This document shows, piece by piece, positions 32,257 through 40,813 of a stretch of 64,000 nucleotides of DNA. The notes beneath the pieces were generated by a model. The model was not told where the DNA came from. It worked only from the letters and a program-made list of their open reading frames with translations, and ran no database searches. Made by a program: the position numbers and the translations under genes. Source of the stretch: DASZMX01 sp035551475 (GTDB lineage: Bacteria; Verrucomicrobiota; Verrucomicrobiia; Limisphaerales; Palsa-1400); NCBI GenBank assembly GCA_035551475.1, contig DASZMX010000046.1, forward strand, positions 1 to 64,000. Reading direction: 5' to 3'. Within the stretch, counting starts at the first letter, position 1. Every line of letters starts with the position of its first letter.

Positions 32257-33276
32257 ATGAATTTCGCCGCTTCCTTTCGGACTGCTGCGCCCATGCTCGC
32301 CCTGGCGCCCATGCAGGATGTCACTGACCTGGCGTTCTGGCGGGTGATGACGCGTTACGGCGGCGCGGATGTTTATTGGACGGAATATTTTCGCGTGCAT
32401 GCCGTCTCCCACCTGGAGCGCTGGATTCTTGATTCCATCACGCAAAATCCCACCGGCCGCCCCGTCGTGGCGCAAATGATTGGCAACGACATTCCAGCGC
32501 TGGTGCGCAGCGCGCAGGAACTGCAGCAATACCCGATTTGCGCCATTGATCTTAATCTCGGCTGCCCCGCCCCCGTGGTGTACCGCAAATGCGCCGGCGG
32601 CGGCCTGCTGCGCGAGCCCAAAAAAATCGACGCCATCCTCGGCGCCCTCCGTGACGCGGTGAAAATTCCCTTTACGGTCAAAACCAGAGTGGGCTTCGAT
32701 TCACCCGCGGTTTACGAGGAGTTGCTGGCCTTGTTCGCCAAGCACAACATTGACCTCCTGACCGTGCATGGCCGCACCGTCACACAAATGTATCGCCCCG
32801 GCGTGCGCTACGATTTGATCGCCCAGGCCGCCCGGCAATTGCCCTGCCCGGTGCTCGCCAATGGCAACGTCTGGGGCGCCGATCAGGCTCTCGATCTGCT
32901 CAACGAAACCGGCGCGGCGGGGCTGATGATTGGACGCGGCGCGATCCGCAATCCCTGGCTGTTCGAGCAAATCCGCCAACGCCGCCGCGGCGAAACAATC
33001 ACCCACCCGACGGGCCGGGAGGTTTTGCACTATGTGCAAACCCTGTGGGACGCGGAAATCACGTCGGACGTTCCGGAGTCCTCGCAGGTGCAGCGCATGA
33101 AAAAGTTTATGAATTTCATCGGCGAAGGCATGGAGCCGGCGGAACCTTTTCTGCACGATATTCGCCGCGTCTCCACGCGCGCCGATTTCTTCCGCATCTG
33201 CGCCGAATTCATGGACCATAGCCGTCCCATGACACTGGAACCGCAAGCCAAGCCCGCGGTTTTGGCGGAGGTTTAG
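32257..33276 (+). CDS. dus: tRNA dihydrouridine synthase
   Basis: A 339-residue Dus-family FMN enzyme. It begins with the APMQDVTDLAFWRVM signature, has the catalytic Cys103 in LNLGCPAPVV and the FMN-binding NGNVWGADQAL and MIGRGAIRNPW motifs. It reduces uridine to dihydrouridine in the tRNA D-loop with NAD(P)H. DusB-like by order, but the subgroup is not certain. The ATG at 32257 directly follows the pilD stop, so the two are co-transcribed. Confidence 0.92.
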   Translation: MNFAASFRTAAPMLALAPMQDVTDLAFWRVMTRYGGADVYWTEYFRVHAVSHLERWILDSITQNPTGRPVVAQMIGNDIPALVRSAQELQQYPICAIDLNLGCPAPVVYRKCAGGGLLREPKKIDAILGALRDAVKIPFTVKTRVGFDSPAVYEELLALFAKHNIDLLTVHGRTVTQMYRPGVRYDLIAQAARQLPCPVLANGNVWGADQALDLLNETGAAGLMIGRGAIRNPWLFEQIRQRRRGETITHPTGREVLHYVQTLWDAEITSDVPESSQVQRMKKFMNFIGEGMEPAEPFLHDIRRVSTRADFFRICAEFMDHSRPMTLEPQAKPAVLAEV

Positions 33277-33278
33277 CG

Positions 33279-33983
33279 CTATTCGCCCTGCCAATTCACG
33301 CCGGGGTTGTTGATGGAATAGGTCATCTCGCCCGGGTTAAAGGTCTTATAGTTTTTGATGTGCCAATCCGCGAACAGGATATTCACGCGATTATTGTGAA
33401 TCTTGGACGGGAACCGCAGCGCGGGCGGATTGAGCGAATCACTCGGAGAAAAACAGACGTCGAAATCATTGTCGTTTAGGTCCGCATTCCCGGGGTCGCT
33501 GGGATAAATGCAATCACCCGAGAGAATGTAAAATGACGGGGTCGATATGCGCTGCAAGCCGACACTCGTGGGCGGCAACGTGGCGGTGGTGAGATCCCAA
33601 TTCAAAAAGGAAAAGCCGCGCGAACCCATGAAATAACTATAGCCGGATTGATTGAATTGCTGGTTCAACGCGGGGCATCGATAGACGTTCGTGTTCTTCC
33701 CGATGTAATCCTGCAGCGTGAACATCCAGCCTGGGGAATTGCTCCAATACCCCTGCCCCTTGGCCGTCACATTGGCGTACGAGGTGGCGAGACGGTCATT
33801 GTTTTCATCGCCATACATTTGCATCGCCAGGCCGATGTTCCGCAAATTGTTGACACAATAAATGGTGACGCCCTTTTCCTTCGCCTTCCCCAGAGCCGGA
33901 AGCAGCATGCTCGCCAGGATGGAGATGATGGCGATGACCACCAATAGCTCAATCAAGGTGAACCCTCCTTTAATCGTTTTCAC
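33279..33983 (-). CDS. Type IV pilin-like / pseudopilin (verrucomicrobial type)
   Basis: A 234-residue protein with the prepilin leader KTIKGG before FTLIELLVVIAIISILASML; cleavage falls at GG-FT. The rest is a short globular domain (YGDENNDRLATS, then a C-terminal FADWHIKNYKTFN) like the DUF1559/H-X9-DG pseudopilins abundant in Verrucomicrobia. The GTG at 33983 is preferred to the ATG at 34058 because GAGG sits eight bases upstream and the leader then has the usual length. Role: minor pilin or secretion pseudopilin. Confidence 0.87.
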   Translation of the reverse strand: MKTIKGGFTLIELLVVIAIISILASMLLPALGKAKEKGVTIYCVNNLRNIGLAMQMYGDENNDRLATSYANVTAKGQGYWSNSPGWMFTLQDYIGKNTNVYRCPALNQQFNQSGYSYFMGSRGFSFLNWDLTTATLPPTSVGLQRISTPSFYILSGDCIYPSDPGNADLNDNDFDVCFSPSDSLNPPALRFPSKIHNNRVNILFADWHIKNYKTFNPGEMTYSINNPGVNWQGE

Positions 33984-34054
33984 AGGATTGCCTCGGATGC
34001 TCCCATAACTTACGCCGCCTGCGCCACTTTCGCCAATGCTAAGTGGCCGCGCGC

Positions 34055-34342
34055 TCATTTTTGAGCCATGGCTTTGGCGGATACCTTGGCGATGGTGTCC
34101 TTCAGCACATCGCGCTGCTCCTTCGTGAGCTTGGCCCCAAAGGCCACCGACTGCAATGGCGGCAAGGCCGCCGCATAATGATTCGCCGCCACGGCCGTCA
34201 AACCCGTTTCCAGCTTGGCCTTTTGATCGTCGGGCAATCCTTGCAAAGCCGCCCGCACCTTATCGGGATGAATCTCGGAATCGGAACAGCCAGCCAGCAG
34301 CGTCACGGCGCAAACAAGCGCGGAAGCCAGTTTTATATTCAT
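34055..34342 (-). CDS. Small lipoprotein of unknown function
   Basis: A 95-residue protein with a lipobox (ALVCAVTLLAGC, lipidated Cys19). The mature part is helical and charged (QGLPDDQKAKLETGL; LTKEQRDVLKDTI). It should be anchored in a membrane facing the periplasm. No homologous family comes to mind. It is co-directional with the pseudopilin gene downstream. Confidence 0.75.
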   Translation of the reverse strand: MNIKLASALVCAVTLLAGCSDSEIHPDKVRAALQGLPDDQKAKLETGLTAVAANHYAAALPPLQSVAFGAKLTKEQRDVLKDTIAKVSAKAMAQK

Positions 34343-34434
34343 GTGTGCCTTGTAAGCAGAACATAGTCCGCTTCGGGAAAAGATGGAAGGCCAATTCAGG
34401 TTGAACTTTGCCCGCGTCTTGCGACGGTTGAAAA

Positions 34435-35460
34435 ATGAATGACATCGCCCGTCCCGCCGCGGCCCCCGACGTTTCGCGCCGTCAGTTTGTCAAATGGGCC
34501 GCCGCCACCGGCGTTATGGCCACCGTCGCCCCCGGCATCTGGGCGCAGGAGCGCCAGGGCGACATGATTTACCGCTCCCTGGGCCGCACGGGCGAGCGGG
34601 TGTCGGCCATCGGCCTCGGCGGCTTTCACATCGGCTTGGTCCACGAGGAAAAGGAAAGCATTCAAATCATGCGCACGGCCATCGACCGCGGCATCACGTT
34701 TTTCGATAATTCCTGGGACTACAACGAAGGCAAAAGCGAGATCCGCATGGGCAAAGCGCTGCGTGACGGCTACCGCGAGAAAGTTTTTCTGATGACCAAA
34801 TTTGACGGCCGCACTGAAGCCGCCGCCACCGACCAAATCAACGAAAGCCTCAAGCGCCTTCAAACCGACCACCTGGACCTCATTCAATTTCACGAGAATA
34901 TTCGCCTCGAGGATCCGGACCGTTTCTTCGCGCCCGCCGGCGCCATGGAAGCCGTGCTGGCCGCCAAGAAAGCGGGCAAAGTCCGCTATATCGGCTTCAC
35001 CGGGCACAAAGATCCATCCGTGCATTTGCGCATGCTCGAAATGGCTGCGACGCGCAATTTTCATTTTGACACGATCCAGATGCCCATCAATGTCATGGAC
35101 GCGCACTTTCGCAGCTTCACGCATCAAGTCGCGCCGGTCGCCGTGGAGCAAGGCATTGGCGTCCTCGGCATGAAACCCATGGGCAGCGGCGTGATTCTTT
35201 CCAGCAAGGTCGTCACGCCCACGGAATGCCTGCATTTTGCCTTAAGCCAGCCCACGTCCGTCGTGATTACGGGCATCGACAAAATGGAAATCCTCGACCA
35301 GGCCTTCGCCGCCGCCAAATCCTTTCAACCGCTCAGCGAATCCCAGATGGCCGCATTGCTCGCGAAGACCAAGGATGCCGCCAGCGATGGCCGTTACGAA
35401 TTATTCAAAACCACGACGGTTTTTGACAGCACGGCGCATCATCCCGAATGGCTGGGGTGA
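34435..35460 (+). CDS. Tat-exported aldo/keto reductase
   Basis: A 341-residue AKR-family TIM-barrel enzyme with a twin-arginine signal (RRQFVKWAAATGVMATVA, residues 15-37). AKR residues visible: FFDNSWDYNEGKSE (Asp and Tyr), the Lys in MTKFDGR and the His in LIQFHEN. The substrate is unknown; exported AKRs of this kind are common in Verrucomicrobia and Planctomycetes. Monocistronic, with a small membrane protein gene 60 bases downstream. Confidence 0.88.
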   Translation: MNDIARPAAAPDVSRRQFVKWAAATGVMATVAPGIWAQERQGDMIYRSLGRTGERVSAIGLGGFHIGLVHEEKESIQIMRTAIDRGITFFDNSWDYNEGKSEIRMGKALRDGYREKVFLMTKFDGRTEAAATDQINESLKRLQTDHLDLIQFHENIRLEDPDRFFAPAGAMEAVLAAKKAGKVRYIGFTGHKDPSVHLRMLEMAATRNFHFDTIQMPINVMDAHFRSFTHQVAPVAVEQGIGVLGMKPMGSGVILSSKVVTPTECLHFALSQPTSVVITGIDKMEILDQAFAAAKSFQPLSESQMAALLAKTKDAASDGRYELFKTTTVFDSTAHHPEWLG

Positions 35461-35520
35461 GGAATTTTTTTGGGCTTCCAATTTTTTCGACAGCGCCTAA
35501 GCTGCGAAAAAAAAGGGCCC

Positions 35521-35760
35521 ATGAAATTTCTCCTAAAAATAATTGTCATCCTGGCGGCGCTCGCCCTCCTCGTGGTTCTGGGCATGAATAACAAGGAGCC
35601 GATTTCGCTGTCCATCCAGCCGCTGACCTCCACCACCACGCGTCTGCCGGCGGCCTATATGTATTACGGGTTCTTTGGGATTGGGTTCATCGTCGGCGCC
35701 ATTCTCATGTCGGGCGGCGGCAAAAAAGGCGGGAGCGCGCCCAGCAAAGCCTCCAAGTAG
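35521..35760 (+). CDS. LapA-domain (DUF1049)-like membrane protein
   Basis: A 79-residue protein with two hydrophobic helices (about 5-22 and 44-63) joined by a short loop (NNKEPISLSIQPL), and a Lys/Gly-rich tail. The N-x-x-x-I-S-L pattern between helices matches LapA/YciS-like proteins, which in E. coli help LPS assembly control. Start at 35521. The E. coli role may not carry over. Confidence 0.65.
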   Translation: MKFLLKIIVILAALALLVVLGMNNKEPISLSIQPLTSTTTRLPAAYMYYGFFGIGFIVGAILMSGGGKKGGSAPSKASK

Positions 35761-35763
35761 ATC

Positions 35764-36750
35764 TTATTTCCGGGCGAGCGGTTTTTCGACGGCGCGCTTG
35801 TAGGCCACAATGCCGTCCACGATGGCCCGGGCCATTTTCCGGCGGAGGACGGGATCGTAAATCTTGCTGGCATCGCCGGGGCTGCTCATGAACCCGCCTT
35901 CCACCAAAATGGCCGGCATTCGCGCCTCCCGCAGAACTTCAAAGCGCGAGCGCTTGACCCCGCGGTCCTCGAACGCCAGGTGTCGCAGGATGTTTTTTTG
36001 CACCTCGTAGGCCAGCAAAACGCTGCGGTCATTCTGCTCATTTCCCACATAGGGCGGATCGCTGGAGCGTCCGCCCCCCTCGTTGCTGGAGCTCAACCCG
36101 GGCGGCGTCAGGCAATAAGCCTCGATGCCGCGAATCGGCCCGGAGGCGGAGTTGTAATGGAGGCTCACGAACAGGTCGGCGCCGCGCTGCCGGGCAAATG
36201 CCGGGCGGTCCGGCAATTCGATAAATTTGTCGTCCGTGTGTGTCAAGAGAACATCAAATCCTTCGCCCCGCAGCAGCTCCGCCACGTCCGCAGCCAGCAG
36301 CAGCGTGTATTTTTTTTCGAAATGCGAGCCGCTGATTTCGCCCTTGTCCTTGCCGCCGTGCCCAGGGTCCAGGCAGATGGTGTGCACCGCCGCATCGGAG
36401 GCGCGTGGAAACAAAACCGGCTGCAACGTGGAGCGCAAATCCGCCAGCGAGATCATGGCCACGCCGCCCCGGTTGACCACCGGCAGGGAGAGCCAGAGGG
36501 TGGTTCCGCCGATTTCCGCCTTGCGCGAATCAATCGTCAATAATAGCGTTTGCCCGGCGTTCGTGAGAGTGATGACCTCGGATTTGCGCGGCCATTTCAT
36601 TTCAAAATCAAAGCTGTCCGCCCACTCGCCCAGGCGCACATAATCGCTCCCGGAAATGGATACTTTTTCCAGACTTTGCAGGGAAACAGCCGGCGCCGTC
36701 CACGCCAGCAAGGAAAACCACACCGCCAGAACTGCTTGGACAACTCTCAT
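35764..36750 (-). CDS. amiC: N-acetylmuramoyl-L-alanine amidase (Amidase_3)
   Basis: A 328-residue exported protein with a signal peptide (about 1-24), an N-terminal domain of unknown type (25-125) and a zinc amidase domain (130-320). Zinc-binding and catalytic residues are visible in CLDPGHGGKDKGE, SLHYNSA and LVEGGFMS. It cuts the bond between muramic acid and the stem peptide during cell separation. The N-terminal domain may be an AMIN-like targeting part. It is divergent from the ClC gene. Confidence 0.9.
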   Translation of the reverse strand: MRVVQAVLAVWFSLLAWTAPAVSLQSLEKVSISGSDYVRLGEWADSFDFEMKWPRKSEVITLTNAGQTLLLTIDSRKAEIGGTTLWLSLPVVNRGGVAMISLADLRSTLQPVLFPRASDAAVHTICLDPGHGGKDKGEISGSHFEKKYTLLLAADVAELLRGEGFDVLLTHTDDKFIELPDRPAFARQRGADLFVSLHYNSASGPIRGIEAYCLTPPGLSSSNEGGGRSSDPPYVGNEQNDRSVLLAYEVQKNILRHLAFEDRGVKRSRFEVLREARMPAILVEGGFMSSPGDASKIYDPVLRRKMARAIVDGIVAYKRAVEKPLARK

Positions 36751-36777
36751 GAAAAGGCAAAATGTGCCGCGACGCGG

Positions 36778-36806
36778 CTGTCAATTCAAGCTTGGAATGG
36801 TAAAGT
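36778..36806 (+). promoter_or_regulatory. Promoter of the ClC gene, leaderless layout
   Basis: CTGTCA (36778-36783), 17-base spacer, TAAAGT (36801-36806), then only six bases to the ATG at 36813. Transcription would start at or within a base of the start codon, implying a leaderless mRNA. No Shine-Dalgarno is visible. Confidence 0.5.
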
Positions 36807-36812
36807 AAGACT

Positions 36813-38702
36813 ATGACCTGGCGGGGAACCTTTGAGGCCTTCATGGATCGGTCGCGCCGCTACGCGCGGCGGAATTGGCAGCGCGCGCTGCGCATCCGCG
36901 AACGCCTTTCCTTGAGCGAAGAGGCTTTGCACCTCCTCATGGCCGGGGTCGTGGGCCTCATGGGCGGCGTCATCAATGTTCTCTTTTATCTCTCCATCGA
37001 AAAAGTCCAATTCCTTCTCGTCGGCCACCATTACCCGGGGCAAAACATCGTGCAAATCGCCCACGACATGAGCTGGCCCTTGCGCCTGATCATGCCCGCC
37101 ATCGGTGGATTGCTCGCCGCCTCCGTGCTTTTTTGGGGATTGCGCCTGGCCGGCAAACAGCGCTCGACCAATCTTCTGGAAGTCGTGGTGGCCGGCGATG
37201 GCCGCCTCCCATTGCGCAGCGGCGTCGTCCGCGCCGTTTCCTCGCTGATGAGCATCGGCACCGGCGCCTCCATCGGACGCGAAGGTGGCATCACCCAACT
37301 CTCCGCGACGGCCGCCTCAAAATGGGGCCAACTGGTGCATTGGCAGCCTTATCGCCTGCGCCTGCTCGTGGCGTGCGGAGCGGCCGCCGGCATGGCCGCC
37401 GCCTACAACGCCCCCATCACCGGCGCGATTTTCGCCGCGCACATCGTGCTGGGAAATTTTTCCATGGCGATGTTCGCCCCCCTGCTCTGCTCCTCGGTTG
37501 TCGCCTCCATGCTGTCCCGCAGTTTTTTCGGCCTGGAGCGCTGGTATGACGTGCCGAACTTCGACTTTACAAGCATCGTGCAGCTGCCCTGGTTCGTGAT
37601 TCTCGGTTTTTTCGCGGGCGTCCTGGGCGCGGGGTTCCTCAAGGCGTTAAGCCATAGCAATGAACTCTTCAAACGCATTCCCGCGCTGCATGTGCGCATG
37701 GGATTGGCCGGATTAGCAGTCGGGGGCATCGCCTGCTTTTACCCGGAGGTCTGGGGGAACGGCTACGTCGAAACCAGCGCCATGCTTCAGCATCCCATCG
37801 AATTCTGGAGTCTCCTGGGCATATTTGGCTTCAAGCTGATCGCCACGGTCATCACGGTGGGCTCGGGTGCGGTGGGCGGCGTCATCACTCCCACGCTTTT
37901 TCTCGGCGCGGCGCTCGGCAGTTTGATCGGTGAAGCCCTGCAGCACGGCGGCCTGGCCCCGGCGCATTTGCCGATCGGCATCTTTGCGCTCGTCGGCATG
38001 GGAAGCGTTTTTGCCGCCACCACGCGTTCGCCGCTTTTGGCGATCGTCATGATTTTGGAGATTTCCCTGAACTATTCGATCATGCCCGCTCTCATGCTGG
38101 GCTGCGCGGTGTCCACGCTTGTTTCCCGCCGGCTTCATCCGAATTCTGTTTACACGGAGTCTCTGAAGCTACGCAGCCTGGAAGTGGAAAGCTACCGGTT
38201 GGGCGCGGCCACGGAACAGACCATTGGCGACTTGATGCGCGCCCCCGTCCAACCGGTGCGCGAAAATACGCCGTTCCCCGAAATTGCCGACCGCTTCCTG
38301 GCCAATTCCAATAATTTCCTGCCCGTCGTGGACGCGCAGCAACGTTTGCTCGGCATGGTGGCGCTGCTGGACTTGAAAGAATACCTTGGCGCCGGAGACG
38401 AACTGACCGCCATCATCGCCTACGACGTCATGCGCCCGGCGCCGCCTTGCCTCCGGCCTGGGCAAAAACTGCTGGACGCCTTGCCCACCCTCCTCGCCAG
38501 CGAGATGCGCAATGTTCCGGTTGTCAATACTTTCGAGGAAAATCGCCTCATTGGCTCAGTCCCGCGCGCCGAAGCCCTGGCCGCCCTTTCCGAAGCCATC
38601 GCCTCCAGCGTGGGCACCACCACATCGACGGAGGCTATTCCAAAAGAAAAGCCAGACCACCCGCCGCCAGCGCCAGCGCCCAAATCAGCGCCACCGCCTT
38701 AG
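36813..38702 (+). CDS. ClC-type chloride channel/antiporter with CBS domains
   Basis: A 629-residue protein. A ClC membrane domain (about 35-450) has GTGASIGREGG with the gating glutamate Glu157, and the GSGAVGGVITPTLF motif (GxFxP variant). Two CBS domains (about 465-590) follow and a Pro/Thr tail. The residue equivalent to the inner proton glutamate is not resolved by eye, so channel or H+/Cl- exchanger cannot be decided. Its last 68 bases overlap the tagO-like gene on the other strand. Confidence 0.9.
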   Translation: MTWRGTFEAFMDRSRRYARRNWQRALRIRERLSLSEEALHLLMAGVVGLMGGVINVLFYLSIEKVQFLLVGHHYPGQNIVQIAHDMSWPLRLIMPAIGGLLAASVLFWGLRLAGKQRSTNLLEVVVAGDGRLPLRSGVVRAVSSLMSIGTGASIGREGGITQLSATAASKWGQLVHWQPYRLRLLVACGAAAGMAAAYNAPITGAIFAAHIVLGNFSMAMFAPLLCSSVVASMLSRSFFGLERWYDVPNFDFTSIVQLPWFVILGFFAGVLGAGFLKALSHSNELFKRIPALHVRMGLAGLAVGGIACFYPEVWGNGYVETSAMLQHPIEFWSLLGIFGFKLIATVITVGSGAVGGVITPTLFLGAALGSLIGEALQHGGLAPAHLPIGIFALVGMGSVFAATTRSPLLAIVMILEISLNYSIMPALMLGCAVSTLVSRRLHPNSVYTESLKLRSLEVESYRLGAATEQTIGDLMRAPVQPVRENTPFPEIADRFLANSNNFLPVVDAQQRLLGMVALLDLKEYLGAGDELTAIIAYDVMRPAPPCLRPGQKLLDALPTLLASEMRNVPVVNTFEENRLIGSVPRAEALAALSEAIASSVGTTTSTEAIPKEKPDHPPPAPAPKSAPPP

Positions 38703-39654
38703 TCTTGGTCAAACCCCGCCGCACCAGGCGATGCGACAAATGATTGGTGTCCCCCACGTAAAACGGCTGCCCTTTCCGCCACCGCAAACATACCACCCAG
38801 ACCATGTCCCCCAGCGGCACGGCCAGGACCAGCAGCGGCGTCAAGACTGAAAATCGGTTCGGATGCCGTGAGGTGTAGAAGTGCGGCAGGATCGCGAGGA
38901 TCGCTAGCAGGTACCCGGTCAAGTGGCTGCCCGCGTCGCCCAAAAACGCGCTCGCCCTTGGATAATTGAACGGCAAAAAACCCGCCAGCGCGCCCGCAAT
39001 CAACCAGGCCGTCGAGCCCACGAGGTATTGGCCGCGCTGGGCCGCGATCGCCCCGAATGCCGCCGCCGCAATCGCCCCCAACCCCGCGCACAAGCCGTTC
39101 ATGTTGTCCATGAAGTTAAAGGCGTTGATCACCGTAAGAATCCACAGCGCCGTCAACGCATAGCTGAAGAAAATATTGTGGACAAACAGCGTCAACCGCA
39201 CGCCGAACGCCGCCACCAGCAGCGCGCAAGCCAGTTGCGCCGAGAATTTCGCCGCGGGCCGCATTTCCACCTGGTCGTCCCGCAGCCCAATCCCCAGCAT
39301 GCCGAGCGCGCCCAGCACAATGCCGCTCAGTTGCCAGCCGCGCTTGCTCAAGCCGTATTGGAAAAGCCCAAACTCCCCCGTGTCAATAAAATGCCCCGCC
39401 ACGCGTGTCAGAAAATCCCGCGCCCCGGGGTGCGCCAGGGCCAGCAGGGCGCCCGCCAGCAACGGCATCACCAACCCGGTGAAGGCCGCCAGGCCGCCCG
39501 CCAGGGGCGTGGGCTCGGTGTGAATTTTGCGATGGCCCGGATCATCCACCAACCCGTGATTCCGGCACCAGCGCCGCCACCCCGGCACACTCGCCGCGCT
39601 CGCCGTCGCCGCCGCCGCGAAGGCGGCCAGATAAACATTACCGGGAAAAACCAT
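38635..39654 (-). CDS. Polyprenyl-phosphate sugar-1-phosphate transferase (MraY/WecA/TagO family)
   Basis: A 339-residue polytopic membrane protein with about ten helices. It has the family motifs LVDDPGHRKIHTEPTPLAGG, GIGLRDDQVEM (DD pair), AFNFMDNMNGL and SAFLGDAGSHLTGY. It loads a sugar phosphate, commonly GlcNAc-1-P, on undecaprenyl phosphate to begin envelope polysaccharide. The substrate is not resolved. It overlaps a glycosyltransferase by 17 bases, so both belong to one cluster. Confidence 0.9.
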   Translation of the reverse strand: MVFPGNVYLAAFAAAATASAASVPGWRRWCRNHGLVDDPGHRKIHTEPTPLAGGLAAFTGLVMPLLAGALLALAHPGARDFLTRVAGHFIDTGEFGLFQYGLSKRGWQLSGIVLGALGMLGIGLRDDQVEMRPAAKFSAQLACALLVAAFGVRLTLFVHNIFFSYALTALWILTVINAFNFMDNMNGLCAGLGAIAAAAFGAIAAQRGQYLVGSTAWLIAGALAGFLPFNYPRASAFLGDAGSHLTGYLLAILAILPHFYTSRHPNRFSVLTPLLVLAVPLGDMVWVVCLRWRKGQPFYVGDTNHLSHRLVRRGLTKTKAVALIWALALAAGGLAFLLE

Positions 39655-40798
39655 GCGCGTCCGCCAGTTTCATGTAGAGATTGTAAATGTTCGCCACCAT
39701 CGCTTCGACAGAGAAATTTTCGCGCACATAACGCCGGCCCTGCTCGCCGAGCCGCGCTCGCAGCGCCGGGTCGCCCGCCAGCAGCAATAATTTGTCCCGC
39801 CATTGCCCGGGGGTGGTCAGAAATCCCGTTTCGCCCGTGATGCAAATTTCCGACGCCCCGTCAAAGTCATACGCGATCACCGGCTTGCCCGCCGCCAAGG
39901 ATTGCGACAACGCGCGCGCCAGGCCCTCGCGACGCGAGAGATGAACGAGAATATCCGTGACGCCGAGATAACGCGGAATCTCCGCCGGCGGGACCAATCC
40001 TGTAAAAATAAAATTCCGTGTCAAACCCATGGCCCGCGTCCGCGCTTCGAGTCGCTCCCGCCACGGCCCGTCGCCAATCAACAAGAATTTCAACTCGGGA
40101 CGCCGTTCCACCAATTCCGGCGCCGCGTCGAGCAAATCGTCGTGCCCCTTGAGTTTGAACAACCGCGCGATCATGGACACCACGATGTCAGAGGGCCCGA
40201 TGCCCAGTTTTTGCCGCAGCGCCAGGTCATTTCGCGCCGCCAAAAATGGCTCCAGCGGAAAGCCGCTGAAGATCCGGGTGTATTGGTCGGGACGCCCAAT
40301 CCCAGCGGCGAGATATTGCCGCGTCATGGCATGGGCCACCGAGATAAAATGCGTCGTCACCCGGCCCGCCATGCGCTCCGCCGCCGTAAAAATCGCATTC
40401 GCCGCCGCGCCTTGAAACGCGCCAAAGGAAGGCCCGTGGATGGTGTGCACAATGACTGGCACGCCGGCGCGCCGCGCCGCGAGCCGTCCGAGGATGCCGG
40501 CTTTGCCGCTATGCGTATGGACCATGGCGGGGCGGGTCGCGCGAAAAATCCCGGTCAATTCGCGCCACGCCTGGACATCCCGCCACGGATGCACCGGGCG
40601 CACCAGGGAGGGGAGATGGCGCAAGGTTCCCGGATGACTGTCAAACAAACTCTCCAGCGACCCTTCGGCGCCTTCCGAGGGGCCGGAAATCAAATCCGTC
40701 TCCAAACCGGGGCGTCCCTGCATTCCCAGGACGGTGGCGATGGTGTTTTCCTGGGCCCCGCCGACGATCAGGCGGGTGATGACATGCGTGACGCGCAT
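39638..40798 (-). CDS. GT4-family (group 1) glycosyltransferase
   Basis: A 386-residue GT-B fold enzyme. The N-terminal Rossmann domain begins MRVTHVITRLIVGGAQ and the C-terminal half has the FLLIGDGPWRERLE and EGLARALSQSLAAGKPVI segments, typical of GT4 (E..G..L..EA... pattern varied). It likely adds a sugar to the lipid-linked acceptor made by the neighbouring enzyme, using a nucleotide sugar. It sits 15 bases before the DUF2723 gene stop, same strand. Confidence 0.88.
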   Translation of the reverse strand: MRVTHVITRLIVGGAQENTIATVLGMQGRPGLETDLISGPSEGAEGSLESLFDSHPGTLRHLPSLVRPVHPWRDVQAWRELTGIFRATRPAMVHTHSGKAGILGRLAARRAGVPVIVHTIHGPSFGAFQGAAANAIFTAAERMAGRVTTHFISVAHAMTRQYLAAGIGRPDQYTRIFSGFPLEPFLAARNDLALRQKLGIGPSDIVVSMIARLFKLKGHDDLLDAAPELVERRPELKFLLIGDGPWRERLEARTRAMGLTRNFIFTGLVPPAEIPRYLGVTDILVHLSRREGLARALSQSLAAGKPVIAYDFDGASEICITGETGFLTTPGQWRDKLLLLAGDPALRARLGEQGRRYVRENFSVEAMVANIYNLYMKLADAHGFSR

Positions 40799-40813
40799 TC
40801 CAATGCCAGCATG

